DNA of 64,000 nucleotides, from contig NZ_BBYM01000012.1 in assembly GCF_001570405.1 (NCBI RefSeq), positions 36,179 to 100,178 of the forward strand. The letters are read 5' to 3'. The notes under the pieces were generated by a model. That model was not told the DNA's origin and did no database searches. It saw only the letters and a program-made list of their open reading frames with translations. Positions within the stretch are counted from its first letter, which is position 1. Every line of letters starts with the position of its first letter. The stretch comes from Microtetraspora niveoalba (GTDB taxonomy: Bacteria > Actinomycetota > Actinomycetes > Streptosporangiales > Streptosporangiaceae). Below are positions 26,743 to 34,632 of the stretch, in pieces. Made by a program: the position numbers and the translations under genes.

Positions 26743-27387
26743 GTGGACACCGCTTCTCATCTGCCCGGGCTCCGGCACAGCTACGAGGGCGAACCCCTGC
26801 TCGAATCCGGCCTCCGCGACGACCCGGTGGCCCAGTTCGCCGTGTGGTTCGCCGACGCCGTCGAGGCCGGGTTGCCCGAGCCCAACGCCATGATCGTGGC
26901 CACCAGCTCCGCCGGTGGCCGACCGTCCGCGCGCACCGTTCTCCTCAAGGGCTTCGACGAGCGCGGCTTCGTCTTCTTCACCAACTACGAGTCCCGGAAG
27001 GGGCGCGACCTCGGCGAGAACCCGCGGGCCTGCCTGCTCTTCCCGTGGCATCCGATCCGCCGCCAGGTCCGCGTCGAGGGCCGGGTCGTACGGGTGTCCC
27101 GCGAGGACTCCGACGCCTACTTCCGCTCCCGCCCGTACGGCTCCCGCGTGGCGGCGTGGGCGTCGCGGCAGTCGGCGGTCGTACGGTCCCGTGAGGAACT
27201 GGACGAGAGGTTCGCGGCGCTGGCCGAGCGCTGGCCGGAGGACCCGCCGACACCGGACTTCTGGGGCGGTTTCCGGGTCATCCCCTCCGAAGTGGAGTTC
27301 TGGCAGGGGCAGACCGACCGGATGCACGACCGGCTCCGCTACCGGCGGGCCGGCGCGACGTGGGTCCTGGAGCGTCTCGCGCCCTGA
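26743..27387 (+). CDS. pdxH: Pyridoxamine/pyridoxine 5'-phosphate oxidase
   Basis: The 214-residue FMN enzyme makes pyridoxal 5'-phosphate from pyridoxamine- or pyridoxine-phosphate. PdxH hallmarks: LPEPNAMIVATSSAGGRPSA, FMN-binding RTVLLKGFDERGFVFFTNY and ESRKGRDLGENP. These are followed by PWHPIRRQVRVEGRV, the substrate-binding FRSRPYGSR, and the C-terminal FWQGQTDRMHDRLRYRR segment that closes the active site. Length agrees with the family. GTG at 26743 starts the protein. It is divergent from citrate synthase and convergent with udgX, so it is monocistronic. Confidence 0.94.
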   Translation: MDTASHLPGLRHSYEGEPLLESGLRDDPVAQFAVWFADAVEAGLPEPNAMIVATSSAGGRPSARTVLLKGFDERGFVFFTNYESRKGRDLGENPRACLLFPWHPIRRQVRVEGRVVRVSREDSDAYFRSRPYGSRVAAWASRQSAVVRSREELDERFAALAERWPEDPPTPDFWGGFRVIPSEVEFWQGQTDRMHDRLRYRRAGATWVLERLAP

Positions 27388-27413
27388 CCGCGGCGGCCCG
27401 GCGGACCCGGCCG

Positions 27414-28025
27414 TCACGGCAGCGCGGCGGCGACCCGCAGATCGGAGAGGAAGCCGGCGTAGGCCGCGTCCCTGTCCGGCGCCCGCAGGATCGACGAGGG
27501 GTGCACGGTGGCGATGAAGAAACCTCCCTCGGAGCGGGGGAGGGGGCGGCCCCGCTCCCTGCTCACCCGGAAGGCCGGGCCGAGCAGCGCGCGCCCGGCC
27601 GTCGCGCCCAGGATCACCGTCACCTCCGGGTCCACCAGGCGCATCTCCGCGTCGAGCCACGGGTGGCACGCGTCGATCTCGGCCGCGGTCGGCTTCTGGT
27701 GGATCCTGCGCTTGCCGCGCGGCTGGAACTTGAAGTGCTTGACGGCGTTGGTCACGTAGACGGCGTCGCGGTCGATGCCCGCCTCCTCGAGCGCGCGGTC
27801 GAGCACGCGGCCGGCGGGCCCGACGAACGGCGCCCCCTGCCGGTCCTCCTGATCTCCGGGCTGCTCGCCCACGAGCATGTAGCGGGCGTCGGGGACGCCC
27901 TCTCCGAAGACCGTCTGAGTCGCGTTCAGATAGAGGTCGCAGCCCTGGCAGCGGCGGGCGGCGTCGCGGAGCGCGGGCAGGCTGACCTCGTCCGGAAGAA
28001 AACGTTCCGCACCGATGTTTGCCAT
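27414..28025 (-). CDS. udgX: UdgX-type uracil-DNA binding protein/glycosylase
   Basis: The 203-residue protein belongs to the uracil-DNA glycosylase superfamily, family 4-like: a first cysteine motif (RRCQGCDLY), motif GEQPGDQEDRQGAPFVGPAG and a late VHPSSILRA. The inserted loop KHFKFQPRGKRRIHQKP carries the K-R-R-I-H-Q sequence specific to UdgX, whose histidine forms a covalent bond with DNA at the excised uracil. It therefore probably traps uracil sites in DNA. The iron-sulfur cluster cysteines are partly conserved. ATG at 28025 is used; it is divergent from ideR with only 77 bases between, so the promoters overlap. Confidence 0.9.
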   Translation of the reverse strand: MANIGAERFLPDEVSLPALRDAARRCQGCDLYLNATQTVFGEGVPDARYMLVGEQPGDQEDRQGAPFVGPAGRVLDRALEEAGIDRDAVYVTNAVKHFKFQPRGKRRIHQKPTAAEIDACHPWLDAEMRLVDPEVTVILGATAGRALLGPAFRVSRERGRPLPRSEGGFFIATVHPSSILRAPDRDAAYAGFLSDLRVAAALP

Positions 28026-28102
28026 CCCATGTCGCTTCCCCAATAGGGTCGGCTGCGAACACATCGGAAGCTCGTAGCATCGATTACAGGACGGGAGGAA
28101 CG

Positions 28103-28807
28103 TTGACCGCACACGGCCTGATCGATACCACCGAGATGTACCTCCGGACGATCTTCGAGCTGGAGGAGGAGGGCATCGTTCCGCTGCGTGCCCGCATCGC
28201 GGAGCGGCTCCAGCAGAGCGGTCCCACGGTCAGCCAGACGGTCGCGCGCATGGAACGCGACGGTCTGGTCAAGGTCGAGGGCGACCGCCATCTGAGCATG
28301 ACGGACCTCGGCCGCACCCTGGCCATCCGGGTCATGCGCAAGCACCGCCTCGCCGAGTGCCTGCTGACCCAGGTGATCGGACTGCCGTGGGAGGAGGTCC
28401 ACATCGAGGCGTGCCGCTGGGAGCACGTGATGTCGGAGTCGGTGGAGACGCGCCTGGTGGGCCTGCTTGACAACCCGACCACGTGCCCGCACGGCAACCC
28501 CATCCCCGGGCTCGACGAGCTGGGCGTGGACCAGTCTGGTTTGGTCAAGGATGAGGCGATTCTCTCCCTGATCGATCTGGCCGGACCCAGGGATGTACCC
28601 GCTGTAGTGCGCCGAATTAGCGAACAAGTGCAAAGCGATCCCGCCGCGATGCTTAAACTCAAGCAAGTTGGGATACAACCCGGACGCGAGGTGACGCTCG
28701 CGGCGAGCGATGACGGTGTACGGGTGACGGGTGACGGTGAAGCGGAGATCGGCCTTGTTGAACTTCCGCGCGACGTCGCCGCGCACGTCTTCGTCACGAG
28801 ACGATGA
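28103..28807 (+). CDS. ideR: DtxR/IdeR-family iron-dependent repressor
   Basis: The 234-residue protein has an N-terminal winged helix (IDTTEMYLRTIFELEEEG, then SGPTVSQTVARMERDGLV), a dimerisation/metal domain and a C-terminal SH3-like domain. Metal ligands typical of IdeR/DtxR are present: methionine near residue 10, MRKHRLAECLL, and EACRWEHVMSESVE (the C-x-x-E-H metal site), plus CPHGNPIPG. It should bind iron-box operators when loaded with ferrous iron. The TTG at 28103 is supported by GGGAGGA 4-9 bases upstream and gives the correct N-terminus. The C-terminal portion from about 28530 to 28690 is noticeably richer in A/T than its neighbours. Confidence 0.92.
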   Translation: MTAHGLIDTTEMYLRTIFELEEEGIVPLRARIAERLQQSGPTVSQTVARMERDGLVKVEGDRHLSMTDLGRTLAIRVMRKHRLAECLLTQVIGLPWEEVHIEACRWEHVMSESVETRLVGLLDNPTTCPHGNPIPGLDELGVDQSGLVKDEAILSLIDLAGPRDVPAVVRRISEQVQSDPAAMLKLKQVGIQPGREVTLAASDDGVRVTGDGEAEIGLVELPRDVAAHVFVTRR

Positions 28808-28930
28808 TCGAATTCGTTTGTTGACCCACAGCAGGGAGCCCCTCCTCTCTCGTCAGAACCCAGCCTCTGTTCAGGCAGGAGCGCCAGTGGTCCGCTTTGC
28901 GAACACCCGCCCCCAAGGGGTGGTCGTCGG

Positions 28931-31156
28931 ATGAAACGTTGGGGGGACCTCTCGCAGGACAGCGCCGACCACCTCACCGCCGGTTCCGTGCTGGACCAGG
29001 CCGAGATGGCCGTCGTCGTCACCGACCGGTTCAGCAACGTCCTCTACTGGAACCCGTTCGCGGAGCGGCTGTTCGGCCGTCCGGGCGGTGAGGAGGGCAG
29101 GGAGTCCCTCCTCTCTCTCGGGATCCCGGAGAAGGACCACCCGCTGACCGCCGAGCTCGCCAAGAACGTGCTCAAGGGAGGGGTCTGGGAGGGCACCTTC
29201 GACATCGTGCGCGCCGACGGCACGATGATCTACGTGCGGGCCCAGGCCGTACCGCTCCGGCATCCGTCCGGGGCGGTCACCGGCATCGTGATCACCGCGC
29301 GCGAGGCGATGCGCAGCAACGAGCGCGAGAAGGACCGCTTCGGCCTCCTCGAACGCATCGGCGAGCGGCTGGCCGGCTCGCTGTACGTCGAGGAGACGCT
29401 CAACCGGGTCGCCGACATGCTCGTCCCGCAGTTCGCGGACCACTGCTTCATCGAGCTGGTCGAGGGCGACCGGCTGATCCGCAAGGTCTCCACCCACGTG
29501 AACGGCTGGGCCCCGCCGCCCGAGTCGTGGCTGCCCGTCGGCGGCGAGATCAGGTACCCGCCCGGCCACTACGCCGACTCGGCCCTGCGCCGCCAGGAGA
29601 CCATCCTCATCGAGGACTTCTCGCAGGTCAGCTATCCCGCGCCGAGCGAGGCGTCGGCCCGCATCTGCGGGGAGATCGGCCTGACCTCGGCGATCGTGGC
29701 CCCGCTGTGCGTACGCGGCGAGACGCTCGGCCTGATGTACCTCGGGTTGTCCAACCTCACCGACCGGCGCTCGCCCCACTACGACACCTTCGACCGCGAC
29801 TTCGTCGGCGCGATCGCCACCCGGGTGGCGCTGGCCGTCGACAACGCCCTGCTGTTCGAGGAGGAACGGCACACCGCCGAGTCCTTCCAGAAGCACCTGC
29901 TGCCGCGCGAGCTGCCCAAGCTGGACGGCCTGGAGATCGCGGTGCGCTACTGCCCGGCGGCGCCGCTCGCCTCCCACGGCCAGGGCATCCAGACCCAGGT
30001 CGGCGGCGACTGGTACGACGTGATCCCGCTGTCGGCCGGCCGGGTCGGCATCGTCATCGGCGACGTCGAGGGGCGCGGGGCCAAGGCCGCCGCCGTCATG
30101 GGGCAGCTCCGGGCCGCGCTGCGCGCCTTCGCCCAGGACGACAAGCCGCCCGCCGACATCCTCGCCCGCCTGGACGAGTGGACCAGGATCGTCGCCGCGC
30201 CCGAGCGCGACGACTTCGGCGAGGACATCACCAACCCGCCGATCGTCACCTGCCAGTACCTCGTCTACGACGCCTGGTCCCGCCAGCTCTCCTTCGCCAA
30301 CGCCGGGCACGCGCCGCCGCTGCTGATCGTCGACGGCAACGTGACCGAGCTCGACATCAGCGAGGTCGGCCAGCCGCTCGGCGTCCACGCCAAGGGCGTG
30401 CACGCGGACCTGGTCTACAAGGAGGAGACCCGGGTCCTGCCGCCCGGCGCGGCGCTCCTGCTGTACACCGACGGCCTGGTCGACCGGCGGCCGCCGCGCG
30501 ACTCGGAGGAGCCGCCGCCGAGCGAGGACGAGACGCTCCGGATGCTCTGTGACAAGGTCGCGAAGATCGCCGGTGACACGGTCGAGCGGATCGCCGACGC
30601 GGCGACCGGCGCCATCCCCGGCGAGATCGACGACGACATGGCGATCCTCGTGATCCGCTCGGTCGGCGCCGAGCTCCAGTACGAGGAGCAGACGTTCCCC
30701 GCCCAGCCGATCATGGTGGGCGAGGCGCGGCGCATGGCGTCCGACGCGTTCGAGCGCTGGCAGGTCCCCGAGGAACGCGCCGAGCTGGCCTGCCTGCTCG
30801 TCTCCGAGGTCGTCACCAACGTGGTGCTGCACGCGGCGAGCGCCAGCGTGCCCCGCCGTGACCTGATCATGGACGGGCCGCCGCTGCCGTTCGACGAGTC
30901 GTGGGACATGCCCGGCTTCGAGGACGAGGTCGTCAGCGACAAGGAGTTCACGCTCCGGCTGCGGCGCGGTGTGGAGTCGGTCTGGGTCGAGGTGTTCGAC
31001 CAGGACCTGCGCCTGCCGCGCATCCGCAGCGCCGGTGAGAACGACGAGGGCGGCCGCGGCCTCTACCTCGTCGACCAGCTCGCCAAGCGCTGGGGTTCGC
31101 GTCCCACCCGCGAGGGCAAGGCGGTCTGGTTCGAGATTCCGGTCGGCGGCCGCTGA
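28931..31156 (+). CDS. PAS-GAF-PP2C (SpoIIE-type) phosphatase with C-terminal anti-sigma-type ATPase domain
   Basis: The 741-residue protein combines a PAS sensor (about 20-125, starting LDQAEMAVVVTDRFSNVLYW) and a GAF domain (about 145-310). A PP2C/SpoIIE phosphatase follows (about 330-570, with GGDWYDVIPL, VIGDVEGRGAKAAAVMG, FANAGHAPPLLIVDG and metal-binding IDDDMAILVIR). A GHKL ATPase domain closes the protein (about 595-741, with the N-box ACLLVSEVVTNVVLHAA and G-box EGGRGLYLVDQLAKRW interrupted by an extra 30 residues). Such proteins control anti-sigma antagonists by adding and removing phosphate. It is cytosolic with no membrane helix. The ATG at 28931 gives a complete PAS domain. A free STAS protein at 17629 could be a substrate. 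Confidence 0.9.
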   Translation: MKRWGDLSQDSADHLTAGSVLDQAEMAVVVTDRFSNVLYWNPFAERLFGRPGGEEGRESLLSLGIPEKDHPLTAELAKNVLKGGVWEGTFDIVRADGTMIYVRAQAVPLRHPSGAVTGIVITAREAMRSNEREKDRFGLLERIGERLAGSLYVEETLNRVADMLVPQFADHCFIELVEGDRLIRKVSTHVNGWAPPPESWLPVGGEIRYPPGHYADSALRRQETILIEDFSQVSYPAPSEASARICGEIGLTSAIVAPLCVRGETLGLMYLGLSNLTDRRSPHYDTFDRDFVGAIATRVALAVDNALLFEEERHTAESFQKHLLPRELPKLDGLEIAVRYCPAAPLASHGQGIQTQVGGDWYDVIPLSAGRVGIVIGDVEGRGAKAAAVMGQLRAALRAFAQDDKPPADILARLDEWTRIVAAPERDDFGEDITNPPIVTCQYLVYDAWSRQLSFANAGHAPPLLIVDGNVTELDISEVGQPLGVHAKGVHADLVYKEETRVLPPGAALLLYTDGLVDRRPPRDSEEPPPSEDETLRMLCDKVAKIAGDTVERIADAATGAIPGEIDDDMAILVIRSVGAELQYEEQTFPAQPIMVGEARRMASDAFERWQVPEERAELACLLVSEVVTNVVLHAASASVPRRDLIMDGPPLPFDESWDMPGFEDEVVSDKEFTLRLRRGVESVWVEVFDQDLRLPRIRSAGENDEGGRGLYLVDQLAKRWGSRPTREGKAVWFEIPVGGR

Positions 31157-31198
31157 GTCGTCCTGTACGGCCCGGCCCCCGGGTGCTTGACTCGCAGT

Positions 31199-31984
31199 AT
31201 GGAGCTGACGTACGAGCGCCGGGGGACGGGGCCGCCTCTCGTCCTGATGCACGGCATCGGGCACCACTGGCGGGCGTGGCTGCCGGTCATGGACCTGCTC
31301 GCCGACCGGCACGATGTGATCGCCGTCGATTTCCCCGGGTTCGGCTCGTCGCCGCCGTTCCCGTCCGACACCCCGTACAACGCTGAGACGGCCGCGTTCG
31401 CGATCGAGGAGTTCTGGGAACGGCTCGGTGTCGAGCAGCCGCACGTCGCGGGCAACTCGCTGGGCGGCTACGTCGCGCTCGACATGGCCTCGCGCGGAGT
31501 CGTCCGCAGTGCCGTCGCGCTGTCCCCGGCGGGCTTCTGGTCCCGCACCGAGTTCCTGTACGCGCGTACGGCGTTGCGCCTCCTGAGGAGGGCGGCGAGC
31601 AGCACGTCCGAGGGGACGGCCGCCGCGTTGATGTCGTCGGCCGTCGGGCGGACGGCCTGCCTGGGGCTGCTGGTGGCCGACCCCGCGCGGATGGCGGACG
31701 AGGAGCTGCTGCTCGGCACCCAGGCGTTGCGGAGCTCCGCCGGGTTCGACGACATGCTCGACTCGTTCACGTGGATGGCCCCGCCCGCGCCTCCGAAGGT
31801 GCCGGTCACGATCGCGTGGGGCGACCACGACCGGCTCCTGCCGCGGCGCCAGGCCGTACGCGCCGGGCGGTGGGCGCAGCAGCGGGTCAAGCTCCTGTCG
31901 GGCTGCGGCCACGTGCCGATGAGCGACGATCCGGCGCTGGTCGCCCGGATCATCCTGGAGACCACGGGCGGCCGACCGGCGTGA
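31199..31984 (+). CDS. Alpha/beta hydrolase
   Basis: The 261-residue protein has the hydrolase fold with the oxyanion motif VLMHGIGHHWRAW, then VDFPGFGSSPPF and the nucleophile elbow VAGNSLGGYVALDMA (serine in G-N-S-L-G). The catalytic aspartate candidate lies in AWGDHDRLLPRRQ and the histidine in CGHVPMSDDP. All three catalytic residues are present, so it is probably an active esterase, lipase-like or C-C hydrolase. The substrate is unknown. ATG at 31199 is preferred over an earlier TTG in frame. Confidence 0.88.
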   Translation: MELTYERRGTGPPLVLMHGIGHHWRAWLPVMDLLADRHDVIAVDFPGFGSSPPFPSDTPYNAETAAFAIEEFWERLGVEQPHVAGNSLGGYVALDMASRGVVRSAVALSPAGFWSRTEFLYARTALRLLRRAASSTSEGTAAALMSSAVGRTACLGLLVADPARMADEELLLGTQALRSSAGFDDMLDSFTWMAPPAPPKVPVTIAWGDHDRLLPRRQAVRAGRWAQQRVKLLSGCGHVPMSDDPALVARIILETTGGRPA

Positions 31985-32102
31985 CGGCCGGCCCCCCGAC
32001 CTCGGGTTACGGCCGCCGTGACCGAGACGGCCGTTCGCACACCGGAGAAGCGGTGTCCGTTCGTCCCCGCACTCGCGGAGAATCCACCGCATACTGGTCG
32101 GC

Positions 32103-32264
32103 ATGGACCCCGGACTCATCCTGCTGGTCTTCCTGGCCTTCCTGTTCGCGTGGTTGCTCAACCGGGTGCGCAGGTTCTTCCGGCTCGGCGCGGTCGGATA
32201 CGCCGGCGTGATGATCGTGTTCGTGATCGTCATGCTGCTCGTCTGGGGCCAGCAGTTCCGCTGA
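32103..32264 (+). CDS. Small two-helix membrane protein, unknown
   Basis: The 53-residue frame ATG 32103 to TGA 32264 encodes two hydrophobic helices (LILLVFLAFLFAWLLN and GVMIVFVIVMLLVWG) separated by a short basic loop (NRVRRFFRLG). This positive-inside pattern and GC3-rich codons suggest a real small membrane protein. No family was recognised. It lies between the hydrolase gene and the convergent acyl-CoA dehydrogenase gene. Confidence 0.6.
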   Translation: MDPGLILLVFLAFLFAWLLNRVRRFFRLGAVGYAGVMIVFVIVMLLVWGQQFR

Positions 32265-32282
32265 CGGCCGGGCGGCCGGGGG

Positions 32283-33428
32283 TCAGAAGCCGAAGGACCG
32301 CCCGATGATCTCCTTCATGATCTCGGTGGTGCCGCCGTAGATGGTCTGCACCCGGCTGTCGAGCCATGCCTTGGCCACCGGATACTCGGTCATGTAGCCG
32401 TAGCCGCCGTGGAGTTGCAGGCACCGGTCCACGACCTTGTTCTGCAGCTCGGTGGTCCACCACTTGGCCTTGGCCGCGTCCACGACCGTGAGCTCGCGGC
32501 GGTTCAACGCGGTGACGCACTTGTCCACGTAGTGCCGGGCGATCTCGACCTCGGTCGCCAGCTCGGCGAGGACGAACCGGGTGTTCTGGAAGGAGCCGAT
32601 CTTCCGGCCGAACGCCGTGCGGTTCTTGCAGTACTCGATCGTCGTCTCCAGGACGGCCTCGGCCGCCGCCACGGCTCCGACGGCGATGGACAGGCGTTCC
32701 TGCGGCAGGTTGTTCATGAGCTGGACGAAGCCCTGGCCGTCGGCGTCGCCGAGCCGGTTGGCGACCGGGACCCGGACGTTGTCGAAGAACAGTTCGGCCG
32801 TGTCCTGCGCGTGCATGCCGATCTTGTCCAGGTTGCGGCCCCGGGCGAAGCCCTCCATGCCCCGCTCGACCACGAGGAGGGTGGTGCCGCGCGCTCCGGC
32901 CGTCGGATCGGTCTTGGTCACGACCACGACGAGGTCGGAGTTGATGCCGTTGGTGATGAACGTCTTCTGGCCGTTGACCACGTAGTGGTCGCCGTCGCGT
33001 ACGGCGGTGGTGCGGATGCCCTGAAGGTCGCTGCCCGCGCCGGGCTCGGTCATGGCGACCGCCGTGATCAGCTCGCCCGACACGAAGCCGGGCAGCCAGC
33101 GCCGCTTCTGCTCGTCGTCGGTCAGGTCGACGAAGTACGGCGCCATGACGTCGTTGTGGAGGGAGAAGCCGAGGCCGCTCGCGCCGATCCTGACGATCTC
33201 CTCGACGACGACGGCGTTGTAGCGGAAGTCGGTGATGCCGGCTCCGCCGTACTGCTCGGGGACGGAGAAGCCGAACATGCCGATGTCGCCGGCCTTCTTC
33301 CAGACCTCGCGCGGGACGATGCCGTCCTTCTCCCACTGGGGATGGTGGGGCGCCACTTCGCGAGCCAGGAACTCGCGGACGGTCTGGCGGAAGAGAAGGT
33401 GCTCGTCCTCGAAGAGGTCTCGCTGCAT
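32283..33428 (-). CDS. Acyl-CoA dehydrogenase
   Basis: The 381-residue flavoenzyme introduces the alpha-beta double bond in acyl-CoA. Conserved blocks are AVAMTEPGAGSDLQGIRTTA (flavin/substrate binding), VVNGQKTFITNGINSD, then ERLSIAVGAVAAAEAVLETT and the C-terminal LHGGYGYMTEYPVAKAW. The catalytic glutamate is in YGGTTEIMKEIIGR. Short- to long-chain specificity is not readable; a G-I-M position suggests a general acyl-CoA dehydrogenase. ATG at 33428 begins MQRDLFEDEHLLFRQTVRE, the family's normal N-terminus; a longer frame upstream has unlike composition. It stands alone; a strong hairpin lies upstream at 33522-33560. Confidence 0.93.
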   Translation of the reverse strand: MQRDLFEDEHLLFRQTVREFLAREVAPHHPQWEKDGIVPREVWKKAGDIGMFGFSVPEQYGGAGITDFRYNAVVVEEIVRIGASGLGFSLHNDVMAPYFVDLTDDEQKRRWLPGFVSGELITAVAMTEPGAGSDLQGIRTTAVRDGDHYVVNGQKTFITNGINSDLVVVVTKTDPTAGARGTTLLVVERGMEGFARGRNLDKIGMHAQDTAELFFDNVRVPVANRLGDADGQGFVQLMNNLPQERLSIAVGAVAAAEAVLETTIEYCKNRTAFGRKIGSFQNTRFVLAELATEVEIARHYVDKCVTALNRRELTVVDAAKAKWWTTELQNKVVDRCLQLHGGYGYMTEYPVAKAWLDSRVQTIYGGTTEIMKEIIGRSFGF

Positions 33429-33521
33429 CGGACACGCCTTCCGGGCCGGGGACATCTCGCCTGACCAGAATACGATTCGGTTACTGCTAGGTATAGCGGC
33501 GTGGTGCGGCTGGACGCGCGT

Positions 33522-33560
33522 GTGCGCCGGTCGGGCGATCCGCTCGCCCGACCGGCGCAC
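33522..33560 (-). terminator. Strong terminator hairpin after DUF998 gene
   Basis: A perfect 17-bp stem (33522-33538 with 33544-33560) closes a five-base loop. It follows the stop of the minus-strand DUF998 gene at 33579 by about 20 bases and lies before the acyl-CoA dehydrogenase gene, so it should insulate the two transcription units. Confidence 0.8.
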
Positions 33561-33578
33561 TCCCGCCGTCATCGGTGG

Positions 33579-34253
33579 TCAGAAGTGGCGGCGGTACCGC
33601 GCGGCGACCACCGAGACCCAGAGCATCGCGGTGATGGTGCCGACGGCCAGGGTCAGGGAGCCGGCCGTGCCGCCGCTCATCGCCCATCCGTCGCCGACCA
33701 GGAGGGCGGTGCCGGCGACGAGGGAGGCGACGGCGTGCCCGCGGTTCCCCGCCCGGCTGAAGTGGCGGCCCAGGACGTAGCACGCGGCGATCAGGGCGAT
33801 GAAGGCCACGGAGCCGGCGGCCATGTGGCCGTAGCTGTGCCAGGTGAGCGCGGCGGGCATCCCGGACGGGGTGCCGACGGGGAAGCCGTCCGCCGGATCC
33901 ATGACGAAGATCCCGGCGGCGATCATGCCGACGCCGTTGACCAGGACCAGCCGTGGCGCCCACCTGCCGCCCGGGGTGCCGTGCATCGCCCGGCGCAGCC
34001 CCCTCGCCCCGGCGACGGTCAGGACGCCGGCGACCAGGAAGTTGGCGATCTGCAGCCAGCCGAGGGAGCCGTTGCTCAGCGCGCTCAGCGGGTGGCGGAT
34101 CAGGTCGAAGCCCTCGCGGGTGGCGGCCTGGGCCAGGGAGACGATCGCCCACAGGGGAGCGGCGACGGCCGCGCACATGAGCAGGGAACGGGTGGAGGAG
34201 CGAGTGGAGGAGGCGGCGGGGGTGCTGGGGACGCTCATCTGGACGGCGGTCAT
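33579..34253 (-). CDS. DUF998-family membrane protein
   Basis: The 224-residue protein starts with a serine/threonine-rich cytosolic segment and then has six hydrophobic helices. The DUF998 features are visible: DLIRHPLSALSNGSLGWLQI, followed by ANFLVAGVLTVAGARGL and a helix-loop with HSYGHMAAGSVAFIALI. Histidine and aspartate residues (FVMDPADGFPVGTP) lie on the predicted membrane surface. The family is common in actinobacteria and its function is not known. It is flanked by a strong terminator downstream and by a promoter-rich gap upstream. Confidence 0.85.
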   Translation of the reverse strand: MTAVQMSVPSTPAASSTRSSTRSLLMCAAVAAPLWAIVSLAQAATREGFDLIRHPLSALSNGSLGWLQIANFLVAGVLTVAGARGLRRAMHGTPGGRWAPRLVLVNGVGMIAAGIFVMDPADGFPVGTPSGMPAALTWHSYGHMAAGSVAFIALIAACYVLGRHFSRAGNRGHAVASLVAGTALLVGDGWAMSGGTAGSLTLAVGTITAMLWVSVVAARYRRHF

Positions 34254-34556
34254 GTCCGGGCCTTTCTCGGATTCGTCGTGCTTTCACTCACACGTCGATC
34301 CGGTGATGTGACAGGGAACGCCGCCACTTCCTGTCCTGTCCGTCAGCTTCCGCTCCTGGCCCGCCCTCGGCTCCGTGCTTGTTGTCGGCTTCGCCCCCGC
34401 CGCTGTCGCCCCGGATCCGCTGCCGGCTTCCCCGATGCCTCGACAACTTCGTGGGCCGCGTAGGCGATGCCCGGCGCGGATGATCTCTTGTGTTACTTTC
34501 CGGGCGAACGCCGGATTACAACTACGCCACCTTTCGGCTTTCCGCCCCCCTTGGGG
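34254..34556. other. Intergenic region between divergent genes
   Basis: No gene recognised in this stretch between the DUF998 and sorting-signal protein genes. It should contain the DUF998 promoter. Confidence 0.5.
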
Positions 34557-34582
34557 CCAGTTGAAACCCATAAGATCTACCT
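34557..34582 (+). promoter_or_regulatory. Element CCAG-N10-TAAGATCT-ACCT upstream of first sortase-substrate gene
   Basis: The bases CCAG-N10-TAAGATCT followed by ACCT are also found, with TAGGATCTCTACCT, at 39130-39157 before the second substrate gene at 39232. Both lie about 50-100 bases upstream of the start, and TARGAT resembles a -10 hexamer. It is probably a shared promoter or operator of the two sortase loci. Confidence 0.45.
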
Positions 34583-34632
34583 TCGGTTTGCTATGGCCGT
34601 AGGGAATGCGGCTTTCGTGATCGGAGCATGCG

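Noticed and set aside
28871..32233. Minus-strand open frame of 1,120 codons
   Set aside because: It mirrors the PAS-GAF-PP2C and hydrolase genes on the other strand, has Arg/His/Asp-rich shadow composition and no ribosome binding site.
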